NCBI GenBank assembly: GCA_030540405.1
Contig: JAUNWH010000001.1
Location: 62,001 to 126,000, forward strand
DNA: 64,000 bases
Source: Spirochaetales bacterium
Lineage (GTDB): Bacteria; Spirochaetota; Spirochaetia; Treponematales; Treponemataceae
Reading direction: 5' to 3'
Part shown: positions 24,530 to 33,827 of the stretch, piece after piece
Layout of the letters: each line of letters opens with the position of its first letter
How positions within the stretch are numbered: position 1 is the stretch's first letter
Translations under genes and position numbers: made by a program
The notes under the pieces: model-generated
Told to the model about the DNA's origin: nothing
What the model saw: the letters and a program-made list of their open reading frames with translations, nothing else
Database searches by the model: none

Positions 24530-27480
24530 TGCTGGCTGATATTTTCCTCTGGTTCAGTTTTCACATCAGTTTTTAAAGTTCCGTCTGGATTGTGCTCTCT
24601 TCTTGGAGGACGCGGCGGAATTACAATTCCTTCTTCCGGCTGAACTTCTTCTTCCACAAAATCTGACTGGTCGTTAAACACAATGTTTCCGTTCATGGTG
24701 TCTTCGTCAAGGCGAACTTGCAGAACTTTTGTGATTCCAGATTCTTCCATTGTAACGCCAAGCATTGTTGATGCGCCCATTACAGTTTTTCTGTTGTGAG
24801 TGATTACAATGTACTGGCTTATGTTTCCAAATGCGCGCAATGTGCTTACAAAACTTGCAACGTTTTTGTCATCAAGAGCCGCATCAATTTCGTCCAAAAG
24901 ACAAAACGGGCTAGGGCGGACTTGGTAAGTTGCAAAGAGAAGCGCGACAGCTGTCATTGTTTTTTCACCGCCGGAAAGAAGTGAAATATTTACAAGTTTT
25001 TTTCCAGGCGGCTGGGCAAGAATTTCAACACCGCTCGAAAGAACATTTGCCGGATCAACAAGCCTAAGCTCAGCCCGTCCTCCGTTCATAAGTCTGCGGA
25101 ACATATTGTGGAAATTTTTTCGAATCTTATTATATGTGTCCAAAAACATTTCAGAAGATTTTGTCCGGATTTCTTCACTTACACGGACAAGATTTTCCAA
25201 AGTTTTTTGCGTGTCGTTGTAGTTTGCCTGCTGTCGTTCGTAGCGTTCTTTTTCTTCTGCAAACTGCTCAATCGCCATTAAGTTCGGAGTTCCAAGTTCC
25301 TGAATTTTTTGCTTAACCTGCGACAATTTTTCTTTTAAAGCTGGAACTGGAGTCGTTATTGTGTACATCCGCTCTTCAAATTCCATCAGGTCGCGTGAAA
25401 AATTTTCTTGGAAATTTTGCTTCACATTTCTGATTTCAGTGTCGTACTGCGCAATTCCAACGCTGAACTTTTCAAGCTGGCTTTGGTATTTGTTCCGCTC
25501 TTCTTGTTTTTTCTGAAGCGCGCTTTGCTTTCCGCTTACCTGGTTATTGCATTCTGAAATTTGCTTGTCCAAGTCATTCAGTTCTGCTGTGATTTTTTGT
25601 CCTTGAGCTTCAAGTTCCGCAATCGATTCTTCAGTCTCCTGAAGTTGCTCCTCGTTTTCTTCCCGGCGTTTGTTTTCCTCAAAAAGCTCATTCTGCTGTT
25701 CCCGGAGCGAAGTTTCTTCAGAAGCCAAAGTTTTCCGCAAAGTTGAAATCTGCTGTTCGCACGAAGTTATTTGCTGGGCCATCTGCGCCTGGTTTATTCT
25801 TAATTTTGAAAGAGTGTCTTTGTACTCATCAATTTTTTTGTTAAGCGCATTGTTTTTTGAAGAGAGTTCAGCACTTTCATTTTTTATTGAATCGATTGTA
25901 GCAAGATTCTGCTGAATTGAAGAGTCGATTCCGCGTTTTTTTGTGATAATTCCTTCTGGCGAAAGAAAATCATCAATGAACTGCGGAGTTGTTTTTGTAT
26001 ATTCTGAAATGGACTGAGAAAGATCCTCAAGCATCCGCAAAATTTCTGTAAATGCCGCAACCGCATCACTTCCCATCTGCGCAGAATCTTTTTCAGAATG
26101 CGAAGGAAGCGAAGAAAAATCCTTGAAAATATTTGCGCGTCCGTTTGCATAAATTTTGATTTTTTCAAGTGCTGTATCAAGAGCCTCTTTTGCTTTTTTA
26201 TTTGAAGTGCTTGAATAGCCTGCGTCCTTTAATTTTGCATCAAGTTCTGTAACAATGTCTTCGGTTATCGACGTAAGCTGTTTTTGCAATTCCGCGCGCT
26301 CTGAATCAAGATTGTTGATTTTTCCAGAGTTTGTATTTATGAGCCTTAAATTTTCTTCAATCTGACTTGAAGACTGGCGGATGTTTTCAGAAAAATTTTC
26401 AACATTTTTATTTATATCTGAAAGCTGTTTGTGTTTTTCATGAAGCTCTGCATTCTGGCTGTCAATTTCTTCATTGTATTCATCAATGCGCTCTTCGATA
26501 TTTTTTATGCGGTTTTCAATTTGCCCGATTTTTTCTTTCATCTGGCTTTGATGCTCATGAAGCTGCCGTGCCATTGCTTTTTTTCCGGTTTGCTCCGCGC
26601 TGATTTTTATGACAAGCTGCTGTTTTGTGTTTACTTGCTCCTGAAGCTCTTTTACTTTGTCAGTGTTGACTTGGAGCGTATTTAAAATTTCTTCAATTTC
26701 ATTTGCCGCGGAATTTCTTTTTTCTTCGGCTTCTTTTCTGTTCTGCTCGTGGCGCGCTTTGTTCTGCGTAAAATCCTTTAGCTTTAAAAGCTGAATGTCA
26801 AGCTCGCATTCAAATTTTTCATCTTGAAGTTTTCTGTATTTTGCAGTTTTTTCAGCCTGAACTTTTAAAGTCTCGTAGCTGCGTTTTGTTTCCGCAAGTC
26901 CAATATCAATTTGAGCCAGATTCGCCCTTGTTTTTTCAAGTTCACGTTCCGCATCTGCGACTTCTGCCTTTGAACGGCTGATTCCTGCTGCTTCCTCAAA
27001 AAGATAGCGTCTGTCTTCCGGCTTGCTTGAAAGAATCTGATCGATTTTTCCCTGCTCCATGACAGAATAGGCGGCTTTTCCGACTCCAGTGTCCATAAAA
27101 AGCTTGCGGATTGAAGAAGCTCCAACTTGATTTGAGTTTATAAAATATTCGTTTTCGCCATTGCGATAGAGCCTGCGTTTTATTGCAATTTCAGAATCTT
27201 CAAGCGGAAGAAGCCCGTTTTCATTTGCAATTGTCAGTGTAACTTCCGCCATTGAAAGAGCCGGACGAGTTTCTGTTCCGTTGAAAATTACGTCTTCCAT
27301 TGATTCGGCGCGAAGATTTTTTGAGCGGTTTTCTGCGAGAACCCATTTTATTGCATCAACAACGTTGCTTTTTCCGCAGCCATTCGGACCAAGCAGGGCA
27401 GTAATTCCGTCGGCAAAATTTATATGAGTTCGGTCGGCAAATGACTTAAAACCGAATATTTCAAGACTTTTTAAAAACAC
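24526..27480 (-). CDS. smc: SMC chromosome segregation ATPase (short, divergent hinge)
   Basis: 984 residues against the usual ~1150-1190. The N-terminal ATPase half has Walker A GPNGCGKSNV (~32-41); the C-terminal half has the ABC signature LLSGGEKTMTAVALLF and Walker B PFCLLDEIDAALD. Two long coiled coils lie between. The middle (~405-535) should be the hinge, but the conserved glycine-rich hinge motifs are not visible; a serine-rich, mostly non-coil segment takes its place. Organises and segregates the chromosome with ScpAB, which is not in the window. GTG start with GAGGA seven bases upstream. First gene of a six-gene operon. Confidence 0.92.
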   Translation of the reverse strand: MFLKSLEIFGFKSFADRTHINFADGITALLGPNGCGKSNVVDAIKWVLAENRSKNLRAESMEDVIFNGTETRPALSMAEVTLTIANENGLLPLEDSEIAIKRRLYRNGENEYFINSNQVGASSIRKLFMDTGVGKAAYSVMEQGKIDQILSSKPEDRRYLFEEAAGISRSKAEVADAERELEKTRANLAQIDIGLAETKRSYETLKVQAEKTAKYRKLQDEKFECELDIQLLKLKDFTQNKARHEQNRKEAEEKRNSAANEIEEILNTLQVNTDKVKELQEQVNTKQQLVIKISAEQTGKKAMARQLHEHQSQMKEKIGQIENRIKNIEERIDEYNEEIDSQNAELHEKHKQLSDINKNVENFSENIRQSSSQIEENLRLINTNSGKINNLDSERAELQKQLTSITEDIVTELDAKLKDAGYSSTSNKKAKEALDTALEKIKIYANGRANIFKDFSSLPSHSEKDSAQMGSDAVAAFTEILRMLEDLSQSISEYTKTTPQFIDDFLSPEGIITKKRGIDSSIQQNLATIDSIKNESAELSSKNNALNKKIDEYKDTLSKLRINQAQMAQQITSCEQQISTLRKTLASEETSLREQQNELFEENKRREENEEQLQETEESIAELEAQGQKITAELNDLDKQISECNNQVSGKQSALQKKQEERNKYQSQLEKFSVGIAQYDTEIRNVKQNFQENFSRDLMEFEERMYTITTPVPALKEKLSQVKQKIQELGTPNLMAIEQFAEEKERYERQQANYNDTQKTLENLVRVSEEIRTKSSEMFLDTYNKIRKNFHNMFRRLMNGGRAELRLVDPANVLSSGVEILAQPPGKKLVNISLLSGGEKTMTAVALLFATYQVRPSPFCLLDEIDAALDDKNVASFVSTLRAFGNISQYIVITHNRKTVMGASTMLGVTMEESGITKVLQVRLDEDTMNGNIVFNDQSDFVEEEVQPEEGIVIPPRPPRREHNPDGTLKTDVKTEPEENISQQ

Positions 27481-27510
27481 AGGAATTTCCTCAATTTAAA
27501 ATGTTTTTCT

Positions 27511-27539
27511 ATTATAGCAAAATGGCCTTTGAGCCTCAA
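27511..27539 (-). promoter_or_regulatory. Promoter of the smc operon
   Basis: On the minus strand: TTGAGG (27534-27539), 17-base spacer, TATAAT (27511-27516). The -35 overlaps the stop codon of the DEAD-box helicase gene. About 30 bases before the smc GTG. Confidence 0.65.
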
Positions 27540-28702
27540 GTATTAAAGGAATTTGGATCGACAACGTTACCTTTATAAAGCATTTTTGGAAAAACTTTTA
27601 TTTTCAGTTTTTTTTCAAGTCGGGCATAGTTTTCCATTTCCCAGGCATCTCCGATCACGCAGTTTATTCCAGTTGCTCCGGCTCGTGCGGTCCTTCCTGC
27701 ACGGTGAATAAAAAAGTCTTCTTTTTCTGGCAAATCCATTTGAACAACGTGGGTTATGCCTTCTATGTCAAGTCCTCTGGAAGCAAGATCTGTTGTAATA
27801 AGAATTTTCGCTTTTCCGCTTCTGAATCTGTCGATTGCTGATTTTCTGTCAACTTTGTTTGTTTTTCCGCATAAAGTTTCACAGTCGATTTTTTTGAATC
27901 TTAGTTTTGAAGCGATGTTTTCAATCTGGTCGGACTTTGAAGTGAAAACAAGAAGTTTTTTTGGTTTTTCTGCATTTATGAAGCTTCTTAGCGTGTCGAT
28001 TTTGTCTCTTCGTTCTGAAAAGATTGCCCAATGCGAAATTTGCTTTCTAAGAACGTTTTCCATCGGAAGCGCAACAAAAAAAATTGCGTTTTCCTTTTCA
28101 TCATTTAAAATTCCATTTCTTGCTTTCTGAAGGATTTCGCGCGTATATTTGCTTACAGTGGCGGAATTTCCTATAAGCTGAACTGATTTTGGAAGCCGCA
28201 CCATAAGGTCTTTTGTGCTGTCCCTGAGTTCCGGGCTTAAAAGCCGATCAGCCTCGTCAAGAACAAGCGTTTCAATTCCGTCAGCCTTGAGTTTTTTTAA
28301 ATGAATCAGCTCAAGAAGCCTCGCAGGACCTCCAATTACAATTTCAGGTTTTTCCTTTAAAAGCTCGATTTGACGTGAAATTGGTGCTCCTCCAATCAGC
28401 AGGGCGCATTTTATTCCGCTGATTTTCTGCACTTGAACTTTTATCTGGGAAGCAAGCTCGTAGGTCGGGGAGGCAATCATAAGACGCGCCATTCTTTTTT
28501 CTGTAGAATTCAAACGGCTCAATAGCGGAAGCAAATATGCAAAAGTTTTTCCAGTTCCAGTTTCGCTTTGGAACATTATATTTTTTCCTTCTGAAATGAG
28601 CGGAATTACTTTTTTCTGCACTTCTGTAGGTTCGGTTATACCTATTTCTTCAAGCTTTGAAACAATTGATTCGTCAACTTTTAGTTCTAAAAATTTGTTC
28701 AT
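27536..28702 (-). CDS. DEAD-box RNA helicase
   Basis: 388 residues, a minimal two-domain helicase core without long tails. Q-motif around EIGITEPTEVQKKVIP, motif I SETGTGKT, motif II DEAD (LVLDEADRL), motif III as NSAT (usually SAT), motif VI HRAGRTARAG. Unwinds or remodels RNA, for example in ribosome assembly or mRNA decay. The open frame extends to 28786, but the ATG at 28702 starts the Q-motif domain and sits six bases after an extended -10, so the longer form is unlikely. Divergent from the glycosyltransferase gene, with 48 bases between starts. Confidence 0.92.
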   Translation of the reverse strand: MNKFLELKVDESIVSKLEEIGITEPTEVQKKVIPLISEGKNIMFQSETGTGKTFAYLLPLLSRLNSTEKRMARLMIASPTYELASQIKVQVQKISGIKCALLIGGAPISRQIELLKEKPEIVIGGPARLLELIHLKKLKADGIETLVLDEADRLLSPELRDSTKDLMVRLPKSVQLIGNSATVSKYTREILQKARNGILNDEKENAIFFVALPMENVLRKQISHWAIFSERRDKIDTLRSFINAEKPKKLLVFTSKSDQIENIASKLRFKKIDCETLCGKTNKVDRKSAIDRFRSGKAKILITTDLASRGLDIEGITHVVQMDLPEKEDFFIHRAGRTARAGATGINCVIGDAWEMENYARLEKKLKIKVFPKMLYKGNVVDPNSFNT

Positions 28703-28708
28703 GAATAA

Positions 28709-28717
28709 AATATAGCA
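28709..28717 (-). promoter_or_regulatory. Extended -10 of the DEAD-box helicase gene (leaderless)
   Basis: Minus strand TGC-TATATT, six bases before the ATG at 28702, with no Shine-Dalgarno sequence. Transcription would begin at or next to the start codon. Confidence 0.5.
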
Positions 28718-28733
28718 TATTTTTAAAGTTTTG

Positions 28734-28742
28734 TGATATACT
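28734..28742 (+). promoter_or_regulatory. Extended -10 of the glycosyltransferase gene (leaderless)
   Basis: TGA-TATACT, eight bases before the ATG at 28751, with no Shine-Dalgarno sequence. It lies back to back with the helicase promoter in a 48-base gap. Confidence 0.5.
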
Positions 28743-28750
28743 ATGTAGAT

Positions 28751-29869
28751 ATGAAAATTGGAATTGATACATTTGGTTGCGACCACGGAAAATCTGGGCT
28801 TGGCTCATACCTTATGTCTTTTATAAACAATCTTCCTGCTGAAAATGAATTTGACTTTGAACTGTTCGGAGAGGAAATTGACAGATATACTTATAACGTA
28901 AGCCGCGATGTTCCTTTTTCTAGCATCGGAATAAAACCGACTCCGGGAGCAATCCGGCTTTGGCATTATTTGTCTGCGAACCGGTTTATAAAAAAATCAG
29001 GCTATGATGCGGTTGTTTTTCCGGCTGGAGCAAGGCTTATTCCTTCAAAATTTAAAGTTCCCGGCATTGCAATTGTAAATGACATTCCAGAAAATGTTTT
29101 TAAGAATGAAAACTGGCTTGCTCAAAAGCACATAAAAGCCGGACTTTCAAATGCTGACTGCGTAATTGTTCCGAGCATGTTTGTAAAGAAAAATCTTGAG
29201 CGTTCAGGACTAAAGTGCCGCCGCATAGAAATTGTCCACAACGGAATTGACCACAGCAGTTTTTTTCCAGTTGATTCTCTTGGAATTGAAAGTGAAGTCG
29301 CGGATATAAAGCCGTTCGCAATAAAAAAACCTTATATAATTTATGCGAGCCGGATGCAAAGTCCTGAAAAAAAACATATAGAGCTTATAAAAGCGTTTTC
29401 GCTGTTTAAGAAAAAAACTAATTTGCCTCATAGACTTGTCATTGCGGGAAGCGACGGACCTTATAGCGATGAAATTCACAAGGCTGCGTTTGAATCTTCT
29501 GCGGCAAGCGATATTTTTATAACCGGATATTTCCCGCATGAAAGTTTTCCTGAGCTATATAGAAATTCTGAAGCCTGCGTTTTTCCGTCTGTAAATGAAG
29601 GGGCAGGGCTACCTATTCTTGAAGCTATGGCGACTGGAATTCCTGTTGCCTGCGCGAAAGCCGGAGCTCTCCCAGAAGTTGCAGGAAACAATGCGCTTTT
29701 CTTTGATAGTGATAATATAGAAGAATTTGCTTCGTGCATAGAAAAGATAACAACAGATGAAAGTTTCAGAAAAAAAATATCAGAAAGCGCACTTGCCTGG
29801 TCAAAAAGATTTTCTTGGGGAAAATGCGTGCTTGAAACTTTGGAAATAATAAAAAGCGTTTTAAAATAA
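28751..29869 (+). CDS. GT4-type glycosyltransferase
   Basis: 372 residues with the GT-B fold. The donor-binding C-terminal half has KPYIIYASRMQSPEKKH (the 'Y.gr..p.Kn' motif), HRLVIAGSDGPY, and the E-x7-E motif in NEGAGLPILEA, which binds the sugar nucleotide. Retaining enzymes of this family build lipid-linked or exported polysaccharides; the donor and acceptor are unknown. The ATG at 28751 was chosen over the GTG at 28733, since the promoter's -10 overlaps the latter. A single gene with its own terminator. Confidence 0.9.
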   Translation: MKIGIDTFGCDHGKSGLGSYLMSFINNLPAENEFDFELFGEEIDRYTYNVSRDVPFSSIGIKPTPGAIRLWHYLSANRFIKKSGYDAVVFPAGARLIPSKFKVPGIAIVNDIPENVFKNENWLAQKHIKAGLSNADCVIVPSMFVKKNLERSGLKCRRIEIVHNGIDHSSFFPVDSLGIESEVADIKPFAIKKPYIIYASRMQSPEKKHIELIKAFSLFKKKTNLPHRLVIAGSDGPYSDEIHKAAFESSAASDIFITGYFPHESFPELYRNSEACVFPSVNEGAGLPILEAMATGIPVACAKAGALPEVAGNNALFFDSDNIEEFASCIEKITTDESFRKKISESALAWSKRFSWGKCVLETLEIIKSVLK

Positions 29870-29870
29870 A

Positions 29871-29915
29871 AAAGGAGCTTCCGTCAGCTATTGCATTTGA
29901 AAGCTCCTTTCTTTT
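29871..29915. terminator. Bidirectional terminator between glycosyltransferase gene and clpX
   Basis: AAAGGAGCTT (29871-29880) pairs with AAGCTCCTTT (29901-29910), flanked by A-rich and T-rich tracts, so it can end transcription from both convergent genes. Confidence 0.8.
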
Positions 29916-31176
29916 AAGCTGTTTTTTGTTCAATCAAAAGAGATTCCGCAGTTGGAAGTTCTTTTTGATTCACAATATCTTTTGTGATTACAAGTTTCTT
30001 TTTGCCTTTTACGCTCGGAACTTCGTACATAAGGTCAAGCAGAATGTGCTCAACAATTGCTCTTAGTCCGCGTGCGCCAGTTTTGCTTCTTATTGCCATT
30101 TCTGCAATCTGGTCAATCGCATCATCGTCAAAAGAAAGTTCCACATCGTCTATTGCAAAAATAGCCTGAAACTGTTTTGTTATTGCATTTTTTGGTTCTA
30201 CAAGAATTCTCTTTAAATCTTCCTTGTTAAGTTCCTTCAAAGCGCAAGTCATTGGAAGGCGACCGATGATTTCTGGTATAAGACCGAATTTCACCAAGTC
30301 GTCGCTTGTAACCTGATTCAAAAGCTCCATTCGTTCTTCGTTTGTTCTATGAGTTCCTTCTGCCCCAAATCCGATTGAAGCTGTTGAAAGCCGCTGCTCA
30401 ATTATCTTGTCAAGTCCGACAAAAGCTCCACCGCAAATAAACAAAATATTCGTTGTGTCAATGTCAATCATTTCCTGATTCGGGTGCTTTCTTCCGCCCT
30501 GAGGTGGAACTGACGCATGAGTTCCTTCAAGAATCTTTAAAAGCGCCTGCTGAACTCCTTCCCCGGAAACATCGCGCGTAATTGAAGTGTTTTCGCTTTT
30601 TCTTCCGATTTTATCGATTTCGTCAATGAAAATAATTCCGCGTTCCGCCGCCGCAATATCTCCGTCCGCAGCATTGATGAGCTTTAAAAGAACATTTTCA
30701 ACGTCTTCACCAACGTATCCAGCTTCAGTAAGGGTAGTGGCATCCGCAATTGCAAACGGAACATTCAGTTTTTGCGCAAGTGTTTTTGCAAGAAGCGTCT
30801 TTCCTGAGCCAGTCGGTCCCAAAAGAAGAATGTTCGATTTTTCAATTTTTACATCCATTGTAAGCTGCTGTTCCTTTGAAATTGAAAGCTGCTTATAATG
30901 ATTGTATACTGCCACGGAAAGAACTTTTTTTGCATAGTCCTGACCAATAACGTACTGATCAAGGTACGCTTTGAATTCTTTTGGAGACGGGATTGCGCTC
31001 ATGTCGATTGGAGCAATTGTGTGAGCTTCATTGTTTAAAATTGTCTGGCAAGTTGCAACACAATGCTCACAGATATAAATCATGTCATCTGGAGAGCTTA
31101 CGACCCTTCTGTGTTCATCAGCAGGGCGGCCGCAAAATGAGCATACCGGCTGATTGTTTCTGCCTAATCTGGCCAT
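29914..31176 (-). CDS. clpX: ATP-dependent Clp protease ATP-binding subunit ClpX
   Basis: 420 residues. N-terminal C4 zinc-binding domain ([10 protein letters not shown]...CEHCVATC) that recognises substrates and adaptors. The AAA+ module has Walker [11 protein letters not shown], Walker B FIDEIDKI, and arginine-finger/sensor regions around IPEIIGRLP. The IGF-type loop for docking ClpP is present as 'SIGFGAE' near residue 268. Unfolds tagged proteins and feeds ClpP. Its ATG overlaps the clpP stop by one base. Confidence 0.98.
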   Translation of the reverse strand: MARLGRNNQPVCSFCGRPADEHRRVVSSPDDMIYICEHCVATCQTILNNEAHTIAPIDMSAIPSPKEFKAYLDQYVIGQDYAKKVLSVAVYNHYKQLSISKEQQLTMDVKIEKSNILLLGPTGSGKTLLAKTLAQKLNVPFAIADATTLTEAGYVGEDVENVLLKLINAADGDIAAAERGIIFIDEIDKIGRKSENTSITRDVSGEGVQQALLKILEGTHASVPPQGGRKHPNQEMIDIDTTNILFICGGAFVGLDKIIEQRLSTASIGFGAEGTHRTNEERMELLNQVTSDDLVKFGLIPEIIGRLPMTCALKELNKEDLKRILVEPKNAITKQFQAIFAIDDVELSFDDDAIDQIAEMAIRSKTGARGLRAIVEHILLDLMYEVPSVKGKKKLVITKDIVNQKELPTAESLLIEQKTA

Positions 31177-31787
31177 TATTGAACTCCTTTTTTCGCGCTG
31201 TTCATTATATGGTCAATTATGCCGTAATTTTTTGCATCTTCTGCCGGCATATAAAAATCACGTTCCATATCAGCTGCGATTTCTTCTTCTTTTTTTCCTG
31301 TCTGCATGGAAAGATATTTTATGCTGAGTTTTTTTAGGCGACCGATTTCCTTTGCCTGAATTGCAATGTCGCTTTCCTGTCCTTGAGTTCCGCCCCAAGG
31401 CTGATGAATCATTACACGGCTAGAAGGAAGCGCATATCTTTTTCCAATTGTTCCGCCTGCAAGAATAATGGCGCCCATGCTTGCAGCCTGTCCCATGCAA
31501 ATAGTCTGAATATCGCATCTTACATATTGCATAGTGTCGTAAATTGCAAGTCCTGCTGTAACTGAACCGCCCGGACTGTTTATATACATGCTTATGTCTT
31601 TTTCTGGATTTTCGCTTTCTAGGTAGAGAATTTGCGCCACAATCAAATCTGCTGTTTCATCGCGAATTTCTCCATCAACAAAAATTATTCTGTCTTTCAA
31701 AAGCCTTGAATACAAGTCATAGGCACGCTCTCCGTTTCCGCTTCTTTCTATTACAGTTGGAACAAGAGTATTCATAAATTCATTCAT
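31176..31787 (-). CDS. clpP: ATP-dependent Clp protease proteolytic subunit
   Basis: 203 residues. Catalytic serine in [10 protein letters not shown], histidine in [10 protein letters not shown], and the aspartate further on complete the triad. A short propeptide is likely removed. Forms the barrel that ClpX feeds. Preceded by AGAGG. Downstream of tig, in the order tig-clpP-clpX common in bacteria. Confidence 0.98.
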   Translation of the reverse strand: MNEFMNTLVPTVIERSGNGERAYDLYSRLLKDRIIFVDGEIRDETADLIVAQILYLESENPEKDISMYINSPGGSVTAGLAIYDTMQYVRCDIQTICMGQAASMGAIILAGGTIGKRYALPSSRVMIHQPWGGTQGQESDIAIQAKEIGRLKKLSIKYLSMQTGKKEEEIAADMERDFYMPAEDAKNYGIIDHIMNSAKKGVQ

Positions 31788-31816
31788 TAAATTTTCCTCT
31801 GATGAATAGTGTAAAC

Positions 31817-31851
31817 AAAAAAAACGGAATGGGCAACACTCCGTTTTTTTT
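31817..31851 (-). terminator. Hairpin terminator or attenuator between tig and clpP
   Basis: An A-tract plus CGGA (to 31828) pairs with TCCG plus a T-tract (31840-31851) around an 11-base loop. It can act on either strand. Placed between tig and clpP, it would reduce or end read-through, so clpPX may have a separate promoter. Confidence 0.7.
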
Positions 31852-31874
31852 CTTATCGTCAGAAATTTTCTAAG

Positions 31875-33245
31875 CTAGCGATTGTTCTTAAAAAGATCCG
31901 CAAACTCAACTTTGTCGCCTTTTGAAACTTTTACCTGTTTGTAAAGCTCATCGTAAAGTTTGTTCTCTTTTATTTCATCAATAATGTACTCTTTTGCACG
32001 GGCATCTTTGTAATGCTCTTTTACTTCGTCAAGAGTTGAGCCAGATTCTTCTGCGATTTTTGCAAATTCCGCTTCAACTTCCTCTGGAGTAACCGCAATG
32101 TTTTTCTCACGGATAAGTGCATCAACAATCAGGCGGCTTTTGAGCATTTTTTCAGCATCTCCAGTCCACTGTGTAAGCATATTTTCCTTTGACTGGCCAG
32201 AAGCTGAAATCATTTTTTCAAGCTGTTCTGGTGTTGTCTGGAACTGCTGAGCCATCATTCTCCAGCGGCTTTCCATTTCAGCATGAACCATTGACTTTGG
32301 AAGCACAATAGGATTTTTTTCTACAAGCTGCTCAAGAAGGCTCTGCGATTTGAGTTCTGAAATTTTTCTATTTTTTGCGCTTTCAAGGCCTTTTGAAATA
32401 TCCTTTTTAAGATCCTCAAGAGTCTTGTATTTTTCGCTTACATCCTGCGCAAGCTCATCATCAAGGGCTGGAAGATTGCGGAGCTTGATAGCTTTTACAG
32501 TTACGCTGATTTTCTTTGTTTTTCCAGCAAGCTCTTTGTTTTCATCTTTAGCATCATAAGTCTTAGAGATTTCTTTTGTCTCGTCTTTTTTCATGCCAAT
32601 GATTTCATCGTCAATCTTGTAAATGTTTTCGCCTGTTCCAACTGTGAAAACAAAACCTTCGCGCTCGCTTCCAGAAACTGTAGCTCCAGAATCATCAAGC
32701 TCTTTGTAGTCGATTGTAACGATATTGTCTTTTTCAACAGGCTCGCCTTCTTTTTTGTCGATTACAACAGCATTTCTTTCCTGAATAGCTTTCAATTCTT
32801 CGTTGAGCTCTTTTTCGCCAATTTCAACCTGCGGCTCTTTTACTTCGATTTTTGAAAAATCTTTTACTTCAACTGAAGGGAAAACATCATAAACAACAGA
32901 GAATGTCAAATCCTTGTCTGTGCTGAATTCAGGAAGCTTGTCTCCGTCAAGACGTGGCTGAGTGTAGGGAAGGGGACGAATGTCTTTTGATTCTTCCTCT
33001 GCAAAAATCTGATTCAAAGATTCATCAATAAGATCTGCGAGAACTTCCTGCTTGAGAGAATCTCCATACTTCTGTTCAAGAACTTTTACAGGAACGTGTC
33101 CTTTGCGGAATCCTGGAAGCTGAACATTTTTTGCGTATTTAGAAATGTTTTTGTTGTATCCAGAAACAACGTCTTCTTTTGCAATTGTGGCAGTGAGTTT
33201 TACTGCTGAATTTTCAAGTTTGGAAATTTCCTTTGCTACCTTCAC
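31875..33245 (-). CDS. tig: Trigger factor
   Basis: 456 residues with the three standard parts: N-terminal ribosome-binding domain (signature LPGFRKGHVP at ~43-52), a central FKBP-type prolyl isomerase domain (~155-245), and a C-terminal helical chaperone cradle. Folds nascent chains at the ribosome exit. GTG start, with AGAGG seven bases upstream. A TATAAT at 33260-33265 lies close before the start but without a convincing -35. Confidence 0.96.
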   Translation of the reverse strand: MKVAKEISKLENSAVKLTATIAKEDVVSGYNKNISKYAKNVQLPGFRKGHVPVKVLEQKYGDSLKQEVLADLIDESLNQIFAEEESKDIRPLPYTQPRLDGDKLPEFSTDKDLTFSVVYDVFPSVEVKDFSKIEVKEPQVEIGEKELNEELKAIQERNAVVIDKKEGEPVEKDNIVTIDYKELDDSGATVSGSEREGFVFTVGTGENIYKIDDEIIGMKKDETKEISKTYDAKDENKELAGKTKKISVTVKAIKLRNLPALDDELAQDVSEKYKTLEDLKKDISKGLESAKNRKISELKSQSLLEQLVEKNPIVLPKSMVHAEMESRWRMMAQQFQTTPEQLEKMISASGQSKENMLTQWTGDAEKMLKSRLIVDALIREKNIAVTPEEVEAEFAKIAEESGSTLDEVKEHYKDARAKEYIIDEIKENKLYDELYKQVKVSKGDKVEFADLFKNNR

Positions 33246-33337
33246 GTGGGAACCTCTCGATTATAAAATGCACCGGGCCAAGGCACGCTTCAATTAAAAC
33301 CTTGACTCAGTCGTTTTTACAGTTTATTCAACTGTAA

Positions 33338-33372
33338 ATAAAAAAGCGATTCAGAAAAAATCCAAATCGCTT
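33338..33372 (-). terminator. Terminator of the tRNA operon
   Basis: AAGCGATT (33344-33351) pairs with AATCGCTT (33365-33372); on the minus strand the stem is followed by a run of U. It lies just past the second tRNA-Gly. Confidence 0.8.
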
Positions 33373-33380
33373 CGTCGTCG

Positions 33381-33452
33381 AGCGGAAAACGGGAATCGAA
33401 CCCGCAACATCGACCTTGGCAAGGTCGCGCTCTACCATTGAGCCATTTCCGC
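33381..33452 (-). tRNA. tRNA-Gly(GCC), copy 2
   Basis: 72 bases forming a full cloverleaf; anticodon loop TTGCCAA gives GCC. Discriminator base is U, as usual for tRNA-Gly; CCA is not encoded. Identical to the copy at 33501-33572. Last tRNA in the operon. Confidence 0.97.
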
Positions 33453-33500
33453 AAATTGCGTCGCAGCAACTGAATCCAGCACTGCTTTTAATAATGTAAG

Positions 33501-33572
33501 AGCGGAAAACGGGAATCGAACCCGCAACATCGACCTTGGCAAGGTCGCGCTCTACCATTGAGCCATTTCCGC
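33501..33572 (-). tRNA. tRNA-Gly(GCC), copy 1
   Basis: Identical to the copy at 33381-33452 and 120 bases from it, so a tandem duplication. Anticodon GCC; CCA not encoded. Confidence 0.97.
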
Positions 33573-33626
33573 AAAACCTCTGCGTTTTGTATTAATTTCT
33601 TTTCATTTAAAAAGAAGATTAAAATA

Positions 33627-33707
33627 TGCGAAAGGAGGGACTTGAACCCTCACGCCTAGGGCACTAGATCCTAAGTCTAGCGTGTCTGCCAATTTCACCA
33701 CTCTCGC
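33627..33707 (-). tRNA. tRNA-Leu(TAG)
   Basis: 81 bases, class II tRNA with a long variable arm. Anticodon loop CTTAGGA gives TAG, reading CUA-type leucine codons. Acceptor stem GCGAGAG / CTTTCGC with one G-U pair. Discriminator A; CCA not encoded. Confidence 0.96.
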
Positions 33708-33747
33708 GTGATTTTTTTTGACCTACACAGAGTGTTTCAAAATCCTT

Positions 33748-33820
33748 TGAGCGATGGGAGGATCGAACTCCCGACCCACAGATTAAGAGTCTGTTGCTCT
33801 ACCAGCTGAGCTAATCGCCC
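33748..33820 (-). tRNA. tRNA-Lys(CTT)
   Basis: 73 bases. Anticodon loop CTCTTAA gives CTT (lysine AAG). Acceptor stem starts GGGCGAT and closes with one G-U pair. Discriminator A; CCA not encoded. Confidence 0.96.
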
Positions 33821-33827
33821 GATTTTA

